Shown one piece after another: positions 47,496 to 55,011 of a stretch of 55,011 nt of DNA. Every line of letters starts with the position of its first letter. The stretch's first letter is position 1. The notes under the pieces are model-generated. The model did no database searches. It was not told the DNA's origin and saw only the letters and a list, made by a program, of their open reading frames with translations. This DNA is from UBA7862 sp050872785 (lineage in GTDB: Bacteria; Bacillota; Clostridia; Christensenellales; UBA1242), in contig JBNMHO010000007.1 in assembly GCA_050872785.1 (NCBI GenBank), forward strand, positions 1 through 55,011, written 5' to 3'. A program made the position numbers and the translations under genes.

Positions 47496-49289
47496 TTAGT
47501 CTTTTGGCTCGATGATTGCTTTTATTCTGCGAACGCCTGCTGAGGACGATTCTTCCTTGACTATTTTGAAGTGTCCAAGTTCACCAGTGTGCTTTGCGTG
47601 AGGTCCGCCGCAGATTTCTTTGCTGACGTCACCTATTGTATAGACTTTCACTCTGTCGCCATATTTGTTTTCAAAAACACCAACGGCATTTTGGGCTTTG
47701 GCTTGGTCAAGGGTCATTTCTTCGCACACAACTGGAATGTCTTTTTCGATTGCGTCATTGACAAATTTTTCTAGTTTTGCCTTTTCTTCGTCTGTTAGTT
47801 TGTGGTCGCAGTTGAAGTCAAAACGAAGACGCTCGGACGTGATGTTGCTGCCCTTTTGGTTGATATTTGGGTCGATGATTGCTCTGAGTGCTGCTCCCAA
47901 AAGGTGAACGGCGGTGTGAAGTCTTGTTGTTTGCACACCTGTGTCGGCAAGTCCGCCTTTGAAAACTTGGTCAATGTTTGCTTTGCTTTTTTCTTGGTGA
48001 TTTTTGAATGCTGCGTCATAGCCCTCTTCGTCAACTGTAAGACCTTTTTCTGCGGCGAGTTCTTTTGTGAGTTCAAGTGGGAAGCCGAAAGTGTCATAAA
48101 GTCTGAATGCTGTTTTGCCGTTTAGGACACCGTCCTTGCAATATTGTGCTACTTTTTCAAATTCCTTTATGCCAGTTAAAAGCGTTTTTGAAAACTTTTC
48201 ACATTCAAGTTTTATGGTGTTTTGAATGGCAGCAGTTTTCTCCACAAGTTCTGGATAGAATTCGTGATAAATTTCGACAACAACTGGAACGAGGTCGCAA
48301 AGTTTTTCACTTTCGAAACCTAGCCTTGAAGCGCAATTTATTGCTCGTCTTAAAAGTCGTCTTAAGACATATCCTTGCCCAACATTAAGTGGCTCAACAC
48401 CGTCACCAATGATAAACACGCTTGCCCTAATGTGGTCGGCGATAATTCGCATATTTCGTTTTGTAGGTTCATTTAGAAGATAATATTTGCCGCTGATTTC
48501 TTCAATTTTCTTAATAATAGGAGCAAAGAGTTCGGTGTCATAGACGCTCTCTAGTCCATTTGAGATATATAGAAGTCTATCGAAGCCGAAGCCAGTGTCA
48601 ACGTTGCGTTGTGGGTTTTTCTCCAGTTTGCCGCCTTTTTGTCTTATGACATATTCCATATAGACGTCATTGCCTATTTCAATATACTTCCCGCAAGAGC
48701 AAGAAGGGTTGCAGTCTTTGCAGCATTTTGGCTTGCCTGTGTCAATAAACATTTCGCTGTCTGGCCCGCATGGTCCAACGCCACTTGCCAAAATCCACCA
48801 GTTGTGTTCCTTTGGAAGAAGGAAAATTTTGGACTCTGGAACGCCGCAAGCACGCCAAGCATTGTAACTTTCCTCATCTCTTGGTGCTGTTTCGTCACCA
48901 GCAAAAACTGTGACTGCGATGTCCTCTTTTGGAATGGCGAGATATTTTGGGTTGGTTAAGAAGTCATAACTCCATGCAATTTTTTCCTTTTTGAAATAGT
49001 CACCTAAACTCCAGTTGCCTAGCATTTCAAAAAAGGTGCAGTGATAGTCGTCACCCACTTCGTCAATGTCGCCTGTGCGGACACATTTTTGAATGTCAAC
49101 AAGTCTTTTGCCACATGGGTGCTTTTCGCCCAAAAGATATGGCACAAGAGGTTGCATGCCTGCTGTGGTGAACAAAACAGATGGGTCGTTTTCTGGCACG
49201 AGTGAGGCGGAAGGAATGTAGGCATGTCCACGCTCTTTATAAAATTCTATCCACATTTCTCTTAATTGTTTTGCTGTAAGTTTTTTCAT
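47496..49289 (-). CDS. alaS: Alanine--tRNA ligase (short form, no C-Ala)
   Basis: 597 residues against ~870 for the usual enzyme. The class II catalytic core is present (FFEMLGNWSLGDYFKKE, GFGFDRLLYI), as is the editing domain with zinc ligands HTAVH (in TRLHTAVHLLG) and CGGPH (EICGGPHAKHTGELG). The protein ends right after the editing domain (KAIIEPKD), so the C-Ala/DHHA1 domain is missing. This is a known short subtype in some Clostridia (from memory), not a truncation, since the end is clean and followed by a spacer. A Cys-rich insert (CCKDCNPSCSCGK) near residue 190 may bind metal. The ribosome-binding site is weak. Confidence 0.92.
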   Translation of the reverse strand: MKKLTAKQLREMWIEFYKERGHAYIPSASLVPENDPSVLFTTAGMQPLVPYLLGEKHPCGKRLVDIQKCVRTGDIDEVGDDYHCTFFEMLGNWSLGDYFKKEKIAWSYDFLTNPKYLAIPKEDIAVTVFAGDETAPRDEESYNAWRACGVPESKIFLLPKEHNWWILASGVGPCGPDSEMFIDTGKPKCCKDCNPSCSCGKYIEIGNDVYMEYVIRQKGGKLEKNPQRNVDTGFGFDRLLYISNGLESVYDTELFAPIIKKIEEISGKYYLLNEPTKRNMRIIADHIRASVFIIGDGVEPLNVGQGYVLRRLLRRAINCASRLGFESEKLCDLVPVVVEIYHEFYPELVEKTAAIQNTIKLECEKFSKTLLTGIKEFEKVAQYCKDGVLNGKTAFRLYDTFGFPLELTKELAAEKGLTVDEEGYDAAFKNHQEKSKANIDQVFKGGLADTGVQTTRLHTAVHLLGAALRAIIDPNINQKGSNITSERLRFDFNCDHKLTDEEKAKLEKFVNDAIEKDIPVVCEEMTLDQAKAQNAVGVFENKYGDRVKVYTIGDVSKEICGGPHAKHTGELGHFKIVKEESSSAGVRRIKAIIEPKD

Positions 49290-49348
49290 TTTTTTATCTT
49301 CTTTTATCTAAATTTTTGTTATTTTGTAAAATTATTTCTAATTTTGTC

Positions 49349-50767
49349 TTAAAATCCGATGTCCTCTGGTGGAACTGGTGGAGGTGGGGCGGTTTCTTCA
49401 AGCGAGCGTTTGTCGGCGTTTACTCCCACGTCAACAAAAGATGTTATTTCTGGCACCCACTTAATGTCAATTTCTGCCAAGGCACCGTTACGATGTTTTG
49501 CCAAAATAAGTTTGCACATGTTTGGCCCGTCAGTTGCTTCGACATCAGAATATTTTGAAGGGTTGTAAATGAACATAACGATATCTGCGTCTTGCTCAAT
49601 AGCACCCGACTCTCTAAGGTCACTTAGAACGGGTTTGTGGTCCTCACGCTTTTCCACGTCACGGGAAAGTTGTGACAAAAGCAAAATTGGAACTTGAAGT
49701 TCACGAGCGGCAATTTTAAGATTTCTTGTGAGTTCGGTGATTTCTTGTTGACGATTTACTTCTCTGCCACGCTTTGCTTCGGACATAAGTTGAAGATAGT
49801 CAATCATAATAAGGTCAAGACCTTTTTCACGTTTTAGTCTTCTGCATTTGCTTATTATTGTGCTTGGCGAGTTGAGTGACGAGTCGTCAATAAATATATT
49901 TGCTTCGGCAAGTTTTTTGTTGCCTTCCCAAAGGGCTTTCCAATCGGCACCAGACAATGTTCCGCCTAGGGCTTTGCTTAGGCTGACGCCACTTATGGAG
50001 CAAAGTGACCTTTGAGCAATTTGCTCTTTTGGCATTTCAAGCGAGAAAACTGCACAACTGCGTTTGCCTTGAAGGGCGGCGTAGTTTACAAGGTTCATTG
50101 CCAAACTAGATTTTCCCACACCCGGACGAGCGGCTATCAAAATTAGGTCACTCTTTTGAAGTCCGTTTGTTATTCTATCCAGTTCTGCAAAGCCAGTTGG
50201 AATTCCACGAGTAAGTCCGCCGTTTTTGTCGATTTCTTCAAATTTTGCAAGAACATTGTCGAGTGCGGTCGAAATTGGCTCTAAATTTGAAGTGTCTTCC
50301 TTTTCGGCAATGTCAAAAACTGTCTTTTCTGCAAAGGCAAGCACGTCTGTTTCGTCTGGCGAATAGGCTTTGTCAATTATGTCTTGGCTGGCGTGGATAA
50401 GTTTTCTTAAAAGCGAGTCACGTTTGACAATGTCCACATAGTGCTTTGAGTTGCTGGCACTTGGGACGATGTTTGTGAGCATGGCTATATAGTCAATTCC
50501 GCCAACGCTTTCCATAAGTCCACGTCTATCTAGTTCGTCTGTGAGTGTAACATAGTCAATGGGCTTGTTTTGTTTAAAAATTTCCTGCATGCACTCAAAG
50601 ATTGTTTTGTGGGCTTCGGTGTAGAAGTCATCGGGCGAAAGATTTGCCACAATGGAAAAAGCAGAGTTTTCGTCAAGTAGACAGCAACCCAAAACCGATT
50701 GCTCGGCTTCAAGACTGTTTGGCGAAATTCGTGCTAATTTTTTTGCTTTAAGTTTATCGTTTTCCAT
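49349..50767 (-). CDS. dnaB: Replicative DNA helicase DnaB
   Basis: 472 residues. N-terminal domain (PNSLEAEQSVLGCCLLDE), linker helix, RecA-like ATPase with Walker A ARPGVGKSSLAMN, IMIDYLQLM and LSQLSRDVEKR. Pro-rich C-terminal tail (EETAPPPPVPPEDIGF). The hexameric helicase unwinds DNA at the fork. AAAGGA upstream. It begins downstream of a 98-aa membrane protein gene. No rplI or gdpP homolog is adjacent. Confidence 0.95.
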   Translation of the reverse strand: MENDKLKAKKLARISPNSLEAEQSVLGCCLLDENSAFSIVANLSPDDFYTEAHKTIFECMQEIFKQNKPIDYVTLTDELDRRGLMESVGGIDYIAMLTNIVPSASNSKHYVDIVKRDSLLRKLIHASQDIIDKAYSPDETDVLAFAEKTVFDIAEKEDTSNLEPISTALDNVLAKFEEIDKNGGLTRGIPTGFAELDRITNGLQKSDLILIAARPGVGKSSLAMNLVNYAALQGKRSCAVFSLEMPKEQIAQRSLCSISGVSLSKALGGTLSGADWKALWEGNKKLAEANIFIDDSSLNSPSTIISKCRRLKREKGLDLIMIDYLQLMSEAKRGREVNRQQEITELTRNLKIAARELQVPILLLSQLSRDVEKREDHKPVLSDLRESGAIEQDADIVMFIYNPSKYSDVEATDGPNMCKLILAKHRNGALAEIDIKWVPEITSFVDVGVNADKRSLEETAPPPPVPPEDIGF

Positions 50768-50821
50768 AATTTATCCTTTTAGTAGTCTTATTATCCAACA
50801 AAAGTTGCAAGTAGTCAAGAG

Positions 50822-51118
50822 TTAATCTGCAAATGGGTCACGAGCGGACTCTTTTGTTTCCATTTCTCTGCGTTTTTTATCTCGCTTTGAGAAAATTATA
50901 AACCCGATGAAAAGTGCTGTTCCAAACATCAAAATTGTGCATAACACTTGGGCGACTGTTGTGTAACCCGAAACTTCGTTTGACAAAAGATAATTTATAA
51001 ACAAAATTATGGGAAGTGACACAAGAGCAATTATCCCCACCCTTTTGGCATAAACATAAATCATTGTCTTTGTGTCCATAACCTGCCTAGCGGTGTTTTT
51101 ATCCAATTTTTTTGACAT
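50822..51118 (-). CDS. Two-span membrane protein (98 aa)
   Basis: Two hydrophobic spans (VGIIALVSLPIILFINYLL and VLCTILMFGTALFIGFII) between basic ends (SKRDKKRREMETKESARDPF). This resembles small AtpI-like or envelope proteins, but no motif is decisive. It starts 3 bp after the stop of the lipoprotein gene and precedes dnaB. Function unknown. Confidence 0.65.
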   Translation of the reverse strand: MSKKLDKNTARQVMDTKTMIYVYAKRVGIIALVSLPIILFINYLLSNEVSGYTTVAQVLCTILMFGTALFIGFIIFSKRDKKRREMETKESARDPFAD

Positions 51119-51121
51119 TAT

Positions 51122-52381
51122 TTATTCCTTTTCATTCTTTTTTGACTTTTTATTTCTTACACTTTTCTTTTTCGTCATCTTCTCTTCTTTTTCGCCAAGA
51201 GCCTTTTGAACCTCGTCATGAAGTTCACTATAGTTTATATTTTCTTGCACTATAGTTTTGTTTTCTTCAACTATAGTGTTGTTTTTGTCGTCTATTGTTG
51301 AAATATCAATCTTTTTGTCAAATTGTGAAAGATTGTCATTTTGTGGTGTATTTTCGTCCAAATTGTCGTTTGCTGCCACAAATTGTTGAATGTTTTGAAG
51401 TGCGTTCATACCACGTTTTGTTTTGTTGCGTTTGACCACTGCACAAATTGTGCCACCCACGGCAAATACAAGTATTCCGCACGCAAGGCTTATGATATAC
51501 CAAATGGCTTGGTTGGCTGTTTTTCGCCAAAGTTGAATGGTGCCAGAGATGTTGTTGCCAAAGTCCCAGACGTAAATGCCCATTTCGTTTTTGTCGGTGT
51601 TTGCATGAAGTCTTTTGTATGGAGTGGAAAAGCCAAAGAGATAATGTGCGTCCTCTTCTCCCACTCCCAAAAGGTCACACGCTGCTTCAACTATAGTTGT
51701 GCCTTGTGTGTAACTTTTGCTGTCCGCTGAGATTGTTATGTTCTTCACAAGATATGGTTCTTGCAGATTGTAGTAGAATGGCGCACAAGTTTCAAGGTAG
51801 GTCACAGTAAAGGTTTTTTCAATCACTTCATAGTCTGTAACACTCACTGGGGTGTCGGATAATGAGGTGTAAAAATCTCTGTCTATAACAACTGCTCCTG
51901 ACGCCTCGTCATATGTAAAGGCGTTTGGACAAAAGAACATTATGTAGCCATATACGCTGGCAAAAGACATTTGAATTGAGAAATATTCATAAGTCGAAAA
52001 GTCGTTTGCTATTGCCCAGTTTTTCTTTGGCTCAATTTCAAAGTCGTCACTGGTGAGGAACCTTGTGTCTTGAGTTTTGACAAATTGAAATTGCTTGTCC
52101 AAGGTGTCAAGATTTTTTTCGGCATAATCATATATATTTCCATATAATGCGACAAGATTTTCTTTATATGCTTCGTTTAAACTATCGCTATATTTTCTAA
52201 GCAATTCATAAAGGCTTCTTCTTTGTGGGTTGTTAAGTCCAGATAGGCTGACTGATAATGTGCAGCGGACTTGCCCTGCGGAACTGAGTTCTGTGACAAG
52301 TGTCACCGCTCCGCACCCGCAAGCAACAAGGCTTACAAGCACAAGAAAAATTGACGTTAAGATGTATTTTAGTTTTTTCAC
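51122..52381 (-). CDS. Lipoprotein with C-terminal membrane span
   Basis: 419 residues. Signal peptide with lipobox LVACGC near residue 22. Extracellular domain ~25-290, rich in Tyr, Asp and Ser (e.g. SVSLSGLNNPQRRSLYELL and ITISADSKSYTQGTTIV). Membrane span ~292-317 (WYIISLACGILVFAVGGTI). The cytoplasmic tail is of ~100 residues: Asn/Asp-rich, then Lys-rich (KKKSVRNKKSKKNEKE). The combined lipid anchor and C-terminal span is similar in style to YidC-like or DUF3153 lipoproteins, but the family is not established. It lies between the nucleoside hydrolase (8 bp) and a small membrane protein gene (3 bp). Confidence 0.7.
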   Translation of the reverse strand: MKKLKYILTSIFLVLVSLVACGCGAVTLVTELSSAGQVRCTLSVSLSGLNNPQRRSLYELLRKYSDSLNEAYKENLVALYGNIYDYAEKNLDTLDKQFQFVKTQDTRFLTSDDFEIEPKKNWAIANDFSTYEYFSIQMSFASVYGYIMFFCPNAFTYDEASGAVVIDRDFYTSLSDTPVSVTDYEVIEKTFTVTYLETCAPFYYNLQEPYLVKNITISADSKSYTQGTTIVEAACDLLGVGEEDAHYLFGFSTPYKRLHANTDKNEMGIYVWDFGNNISGTIQLWRKTANQAIWYIISLACGILVFAVGGTICAVVKRNKTKRGMNALQNIQQFVAANDNLDENTPQNDNLSQFDKKIDISTIDDKNNTIVEENKTIVQENINYSELHDEVQKALGEKEEKMTKKKSVRNKKSKKNEKE

Positions 52382-52389
52382 ATTTTCTC

Positions 52390-53316
52390 CTAGTTATAGT
52401 TAAACAAACTTCCATAGACAAGTTTTTTAAAGGTTTCAACGTCCATATCCACACACACACTTGCGTTTGGGTTTGTTGACTGCATATCACACTTTATGTA
52501 GCCATAGTCGTTGCCCGCTTTGTCCTTGTAATATTCCACGGAAAGTTCTGCTGGCTCGGTGTGGAAGATTTCTGGGTTTGTAAGATATATTGCACTGCAA
52601 CTGTCGTGAACGGCGGCGCCGAGTTTCCCCACGTGATAGTCGTTGTATTTGGTGAACATTTTGTAAAACACTTCGCCAAGTGAGTTTGCTCTGCGAATTT
52701 TTTGTTGCTCCTCTGGGGTGAAATAGGCGATGTGTCCCAGTTCCATTGGCACCATAACAAGTGGAATGTTGCTATCCAAAACCACTTTCATTGCTTCTGG
52801 GTCAAATGCGATGTTAAATTCCCTATAAGGTTCGGTGGAGCCGTCCTCATCTTTGCTGCCGCCCATAAACACAATGCGGGAAATCATATCTCTTGCTTCT
52901 GGATATTTGATAAGAAGATTTGCAATGTTTGTCATGGGACCTGTGCAGAGGATAGTTGTATTCCTTGCCATATTTTCGCAAAGGAAATAGTGAATGGCGT
53001 CTGGGCTTTTTAGGACAAAGGGTTTGAGTTTGACATTTTTTATTTTGTAGCCGCCAAGACCTGCAACACCTTGTGCTTCTTTTGCGTAACATGGTTGGCG
53101 TTTTAGAGGTTCGCTTGCACCTTGTGCCACTGGGACGTCTTTTCCAAAAAGTTCCACAAGTTTAAGAGTGTTTTTTACAGTTTCGTCAATGGGCAAATTG
53201 CCAGCAACGGTGGATATAAGTTTGACTTCAATTTTGTCACTGTTTAGTGCTGTCATAATTGCCATTGAATCGTCAATTCCTGGGTCGGCGTCAATGATAA
53301 CATAATAATTTTTCAT
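52390..53316 (-). CDS. Nucleoside hydrolase (IUNH family)
   Basis: 308 residues. Calcium-binding DADPGIDDS near the N-terminus, CTGPMTNIANLLIKYPE, VFMGGSKDEDG, EFNIAFDPEA and catalytic-His region AAVHDSCSAIYLTNPE. It hydrolyses the N-glycosidic bond of ribonucleosides for base and ribose salvage. The start overlaps the stop of the upstream CYTH/VTC-like gene by 4 bp (ATGA). Substrate (purine, pyrimidine or nicotinamide riboside) cannot be told. Confidence 0.92.
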   Translation of the reverse strand: MKNYYVIIDADPGIDDSMAIMTALNSDKIEVKLISTVAGNLPIDETVKNTLKLVELFGKDVPVAQGASEPLKRQPCYAKEAQGVAGLGGYKIKNVKLKPFVLKSPDAIHYFLCENMARNTTILCTGPMTNIANLLIKYPEARDMISRIVFMGGSKDEDGSTEPYREFNIAFDPEAMKVVLDSNIPLVMVPMELGHIAYFTPEEQQKIRRANSLGEVFYKMFTKYNDYHVGKLGAAVHDSCSAIYLTNPEIFHTEPAELSVEYYKDKAGNDYGYIKCDMQSTNPNASVCVDMDVETFKKLVYGSLFNYN

Positions 53317-54086
53317 TTGTTCCCTCCGCTATAGTTTTCGGCAGATTGCTCCATTTGCTTTCTGCGTTCATATTCTTCTTTCATTTTCTTAAGTTCTTCT
53401 TTTGTAGGAAGTGGCTTGGTGGCTTTGTAGCACACTTCATATTTGCTGTCTTGGGTGTAGAACAGTTCCTTGCAGTGACGCTCTATTTTGGTTATTAAAT
53501 CTTCAAAAAGTGGCAAAGTTTCGTCATTGGATAAAAGTTTGAACTGGATAATTTCGGACTTGTTTTTTCTTCCCGTTTTTTTGTTTTGAATTTTAAGTTT
53601 TTCTTGCCTAATCTCCACCTTAAGTCCGCCATAGCCAAAAAGTTTCCTCGTTTCTTGCTGGGACTTTATAATCATAACAACTCGCATTTGGGCAAAGAGT
53701 TTGTCTGGGTCAAATTGCAGGGTTGTTGAAAACATGGAGTTTAGGGCGTTGTTCAAGAAAAAATAATGTTTGGACAAACTGTCATGCACGCCAATTTCCT
53801 TTTCCCGCTCGTGGCTGCGAAGATTGTCGGAATAATAATATTGTGGGCTGAAGTATCTTCGTTTGATTTTAAGTTGAGCCTTGCCTCTGCAAACACGCTT
53901 ACGCAAAAGAAGTTCGTTCTTTTCAAGCAAACTTTGAGCGTTGTCATAATAGTAGTCCACAACTTTGTCCCTTGTTATGTCGTCCATTGTATATGTGGTC
54001 ATTGTCCCAAGAAGTCTTAGTAAATGTGAATATGTGGCACTGTCAAACACAGTGTATCTTCTTTCTTGTTTGAATATATTTAACAT
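53313..54086 (-). CDS. CYTH/VTC-like protein (257 aa)
   Basis: The pattern ERRYTVFD at the N-terminus, LLLRKRVCRGKAQLKIKRRY in the middle, KVEIRQEKLKIQNKKTGRK later and a strand IERHCKELFY resembles triphosphate-tunnel (CYTH/VTC) proteins. In these, alternating Glu, Arg and Lys line a beta-barrel that binds triphosphate or polyphosphate. The exact ExExK is not conserved (ERRY), so activity is uncertain. The C-terminus is a charged helix (KKMKEEYERRKQMEQ). First gene before the nucleoside hydrolase, overlapping by 4 bp. Confidence 0.5.
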   Translation of the reverse strand: MLNIFKQERRYTVFDSATYSHLLRLLGTMTTYTMDDITRDKVVDYYYDNAQSLLEKNELLLRKRVCRGKAQLKIKRRYFSPQYYYSDNLRSHEREKEIGVHDSLSKHYFFLNNALNSMFSTTLQFDPDKLFAQMRVVMIIKSQQETRKLFGYGGLKVEIRQEKLKIQNKKTGRKNKSEIIQFKLLSNDETLPLFEDLITKIERHCKELFYTQDSKYEVCYKATKPLPTKEELKKMKEEYERRKQMEQSAENYSGGNK

Positions 54087-54243
54087 ATTTTACTCCGTAT
54101 AATATTTTAATAGAAATTTAATAAAAACACAAATAAAAGAGCCTACAAATTTTGCCTAAACACACAAAAATTATGTGCGACTTGCAAAATTTTAGACATT
54201 TTTCAAAAACTATCTTGTATAAATTTGGTGCAACTGGCAAATA

Positions 54244-54258
54244 TCTCCTTGAAGGAGA
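54244..54258 (+). promoter_or_regulatory. Hairpin overlapping the rubrerythrin ribosome-binding site
   Basis: TCTCCTT-G-AAGGAGA is an inverted repeat whose right arm is the ribosome-binding site, 6 nt before the ATG at 54265. Pairing would hide the site, or the dyad could be an operator. Confidence 0.4.
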
Positions 54259-54264
54259 AAGGAT

Positions 54265-54855
54265 ATGGACTTTGAAACATCACAAACAAAGGTTAATCTT
54301 GCACGTGCTTTTGCGGGCGAGTGTCAAGGCGGGGCGAGATATCAATTTATTGCTCAAAAGGCGACAAAAGAGGGGAAAAATAATATTCAGATTTTGTTCA
54401 AGGGTCTTGCCAAAAATGAAATGGCACACGCAAAGGTGTTTTGGGATTTGCTGGGAAAACACGCCACTCAGCCACAAAAAAATATTGAAATTAAGGCGGG
54501 GTATCCGTTTGAGGACGGCGACTTGCTGCAACTTATAAAATTCGCTTCCAACAACGAAAAAAGCGAAAACACAACAATTTATCCAAGTTTTGCAAAGATT
54601 GCAGAGGACGAGGGATTCCGTGACGTGGCGGAAAAATTTAAACTTATTGCACTTGTGGAAAACGACCACTTTATGATACTTGACGACCTTTACAACAAAT
54701 TAAAGTCAAAAGAACTTTACATCTCTGGCAAGGAAATGACTTGGAAGTGCGACCACTGCGGACACACTCACCTTGGGAAAGAGGCGTTTAAAATGTGTCC
54801 CCTTTGCGACCTTGACCAAAACTATATCACCCTTGATATGCTCGACAAAAAGTAA
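54265..54855 (+). CDS. Rubrerythrin
   Basis: 196 residues. Ferritin-like di-iron domain (FAGECQGGARYQFIA, KNEMAHAKVFWDLL, IAEDEGFRDVAEKFKLIALVE with the Glu/His ligands) and C-terminal rubredoxin-like domain with two CxxC pairs (WKCDHCGH ... KMCPLCD). It reduces hydrogen peroxide using electrons from rubredoxin or NADH oxidoreductases, a hallmark of anaerobes. AAGGAG lies upstream. It is monocistronic on the plus strand and the last complete gene before an insertion sequence. Confidence 0.92.
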   Translation: MDFETSQTKVNLARAFAGECQGGARYQFIAQKATKEGKNNIQILFKGLAKNEMAHAKVFWDLLGKHATQPQKNIEIKAGYPFEDGDLLQLIKFASNNEKSENTTIYPSFAKIAEDEGFRDVAEKFKLIALVENDHFMILDDLYNKLKSKELYISGKEMTWKCDHCGHTHLGKEAFKMCPLCDLDQNYITLDMLDKK

Positions 54856-54931
54856 AACAACCCCCAAAACTGAAGTGAACCCCATTTTTGCACCGCAAAA
54901 ATAAAGTCCACTTCACACCTACACCTCCTTA

Positions 54932-54940
54932 TGGTATAAT
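54932..54940 (+). promoter_or_regulatory. Extended -10 promoter of transposase
   Basis: TGG plus TATAAT (54935-54940), embedded in a TATGG...CCATA dyad that may be an operator for self-control. GGAGG lies before the ATG at 54963. Confidence 0.5.
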
Positions 54941-54962
54941 TGCCATATAGGAGGTATTTTTT

Positions 54963-55011
54963 ATGGCTAGTAAAGGACAAAAATTTAATACATATTCTTC
55001 AGAACTTAGAA
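54963..55011 (+). CDS. IS transposase OrfA, 5' end only
   Basis: Only 16 codons are inside the window (MASKGQKFNTYSSELR). The start has GGAGG 8 nt upstream. The opening resembles the N-terminus of helix-turn-helix OrfA proteins of IS3/IS150-type elements, which begin with a basic GQKF.TYS.E.R segment. It is cut by the end of the window. Confidence 0.6.
   Translation, partial: MASKGQKFNTYSSELR

Larger units (their letters stand above)
54871..55011 (+). mobile_element. Left end of IS3-like insertion sequence (partial)
   Basis: The sequence from TGAAGTGAACCCC at 54871 begins 15 bp after the rubrerythrin stop. It resembles the terminal inverted repeat of IS3-family (IS150-group) elements; GTCCACTTCA at ~54906-54915 is a near inverse of it. 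A promoter and transposase start follow. The element runs past the window edge, so the right end and target duplication cannot be seen. Confidence 0.55.

Noticed and set aside
47496..49289. alaS as a truncated pseudogene
   Set aside because: The end is clean after an intact editing domain. All catalytic and zinc motifs are present and no remnant of C-Ala lies downstream, so it is a short natural form.

Overview
The window looks like a chromosomal segment of an AT-rich, anaerobic, monoderm bacterium of the Clostridia (Bacillota). It is probably an uncultured gut lineage of the Christensenellales/CAG type; that placement is inference. Supporting signs are strong purine-rich ribosome-binding sites, sigma-A promoters (TTGACA-17-TATAAT type), lipoproteins with classic lipoboxes, a short alanyl-tRNA synthetase without the C-Ala domain, a valyl-tRNA synthetase of the short archaeal-like type, rubrerythrin, and no outer-membrane functions.

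Left end (1-4360): the right part of an integrated mobile element. It carries three small intergenic RNA transcription units, two of them near-identical copies of a three-way-junction RNA capped by a GNRA tetraloop. Next come a minus-strand operon of three overlapping small genes (one sigma-factor-like, one HTH-like), a divergent XRE repressor, and a large serine recombinase. The recombinase ends inside a 127-bp direct repeat that begins at a tRNA CCA end. The second copy of the repeat, 207 bp further on, follows a genuine tRNA 3' fragment, so this is an attachment-site region.

4.36-6.7 kb: a minus-strand operon made of a lipoprotein, four tandem paralogous ~85-residue proteins of unknown function, and a (p)ppGpp-hydrolase-like HD protein. 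6.8-13.4 kb: housekeeping genes (rsmD-valS, ychF), a DUF4143 ATPase, a membrane protein and tRNA-Gly(CCC). 13.4-17.9 kb: a modular hairpin array, small proteins, and an ABC exporter operon. 17.9-26.1 kb: a glycosyltransferase, argS, greA and tcdA, then a marR-cysS-aldehyde dehydrogenase operon; the dehydrogenase carries a long charged N-terminal extension. 26.2-33.6 kb: tRNA-Ser(CGA) followed by a second copy of the hairpin array, a large Cys-rich/beta-helix lipoprotein, a Cu/Zn superoxide dismutase, and an orphan coiled-coil fibre-like protein.

33.6-42 kb (minus strand): rpmG-secE-nusG-rplK-rplA with a probable L1-binding leader ahead of rplK, a 706-residue protein with a histone-H1-like Lys/Ala tract, then prfA, prmC and glpK. 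42-45.4 kb (plus strand, divergent from glpK): a glycerol-3-phosphate oxidation trio (GlpA-like, FAD/NAD oxidoreductase, DUF1667). 45.7-54.1 kb (minus strand): a DUF4097 surface protein, alaS, dnaB, two membrane proteins, a nucleoside hydrolase and a CYTH/VTC-like protein. 54.2-55 kb: rubrerythrin, then the left end of an IS3-like insertion sequence cut by the window edge.

The most noteworthy unexplained signals are the duplicated GNRA-capped RNA of the mobile element, the tandem paralog operon, the hairpin arrays that follow both tRNA genes, and hairpins with DnaA-box-like arms placed directly after three stop codons.
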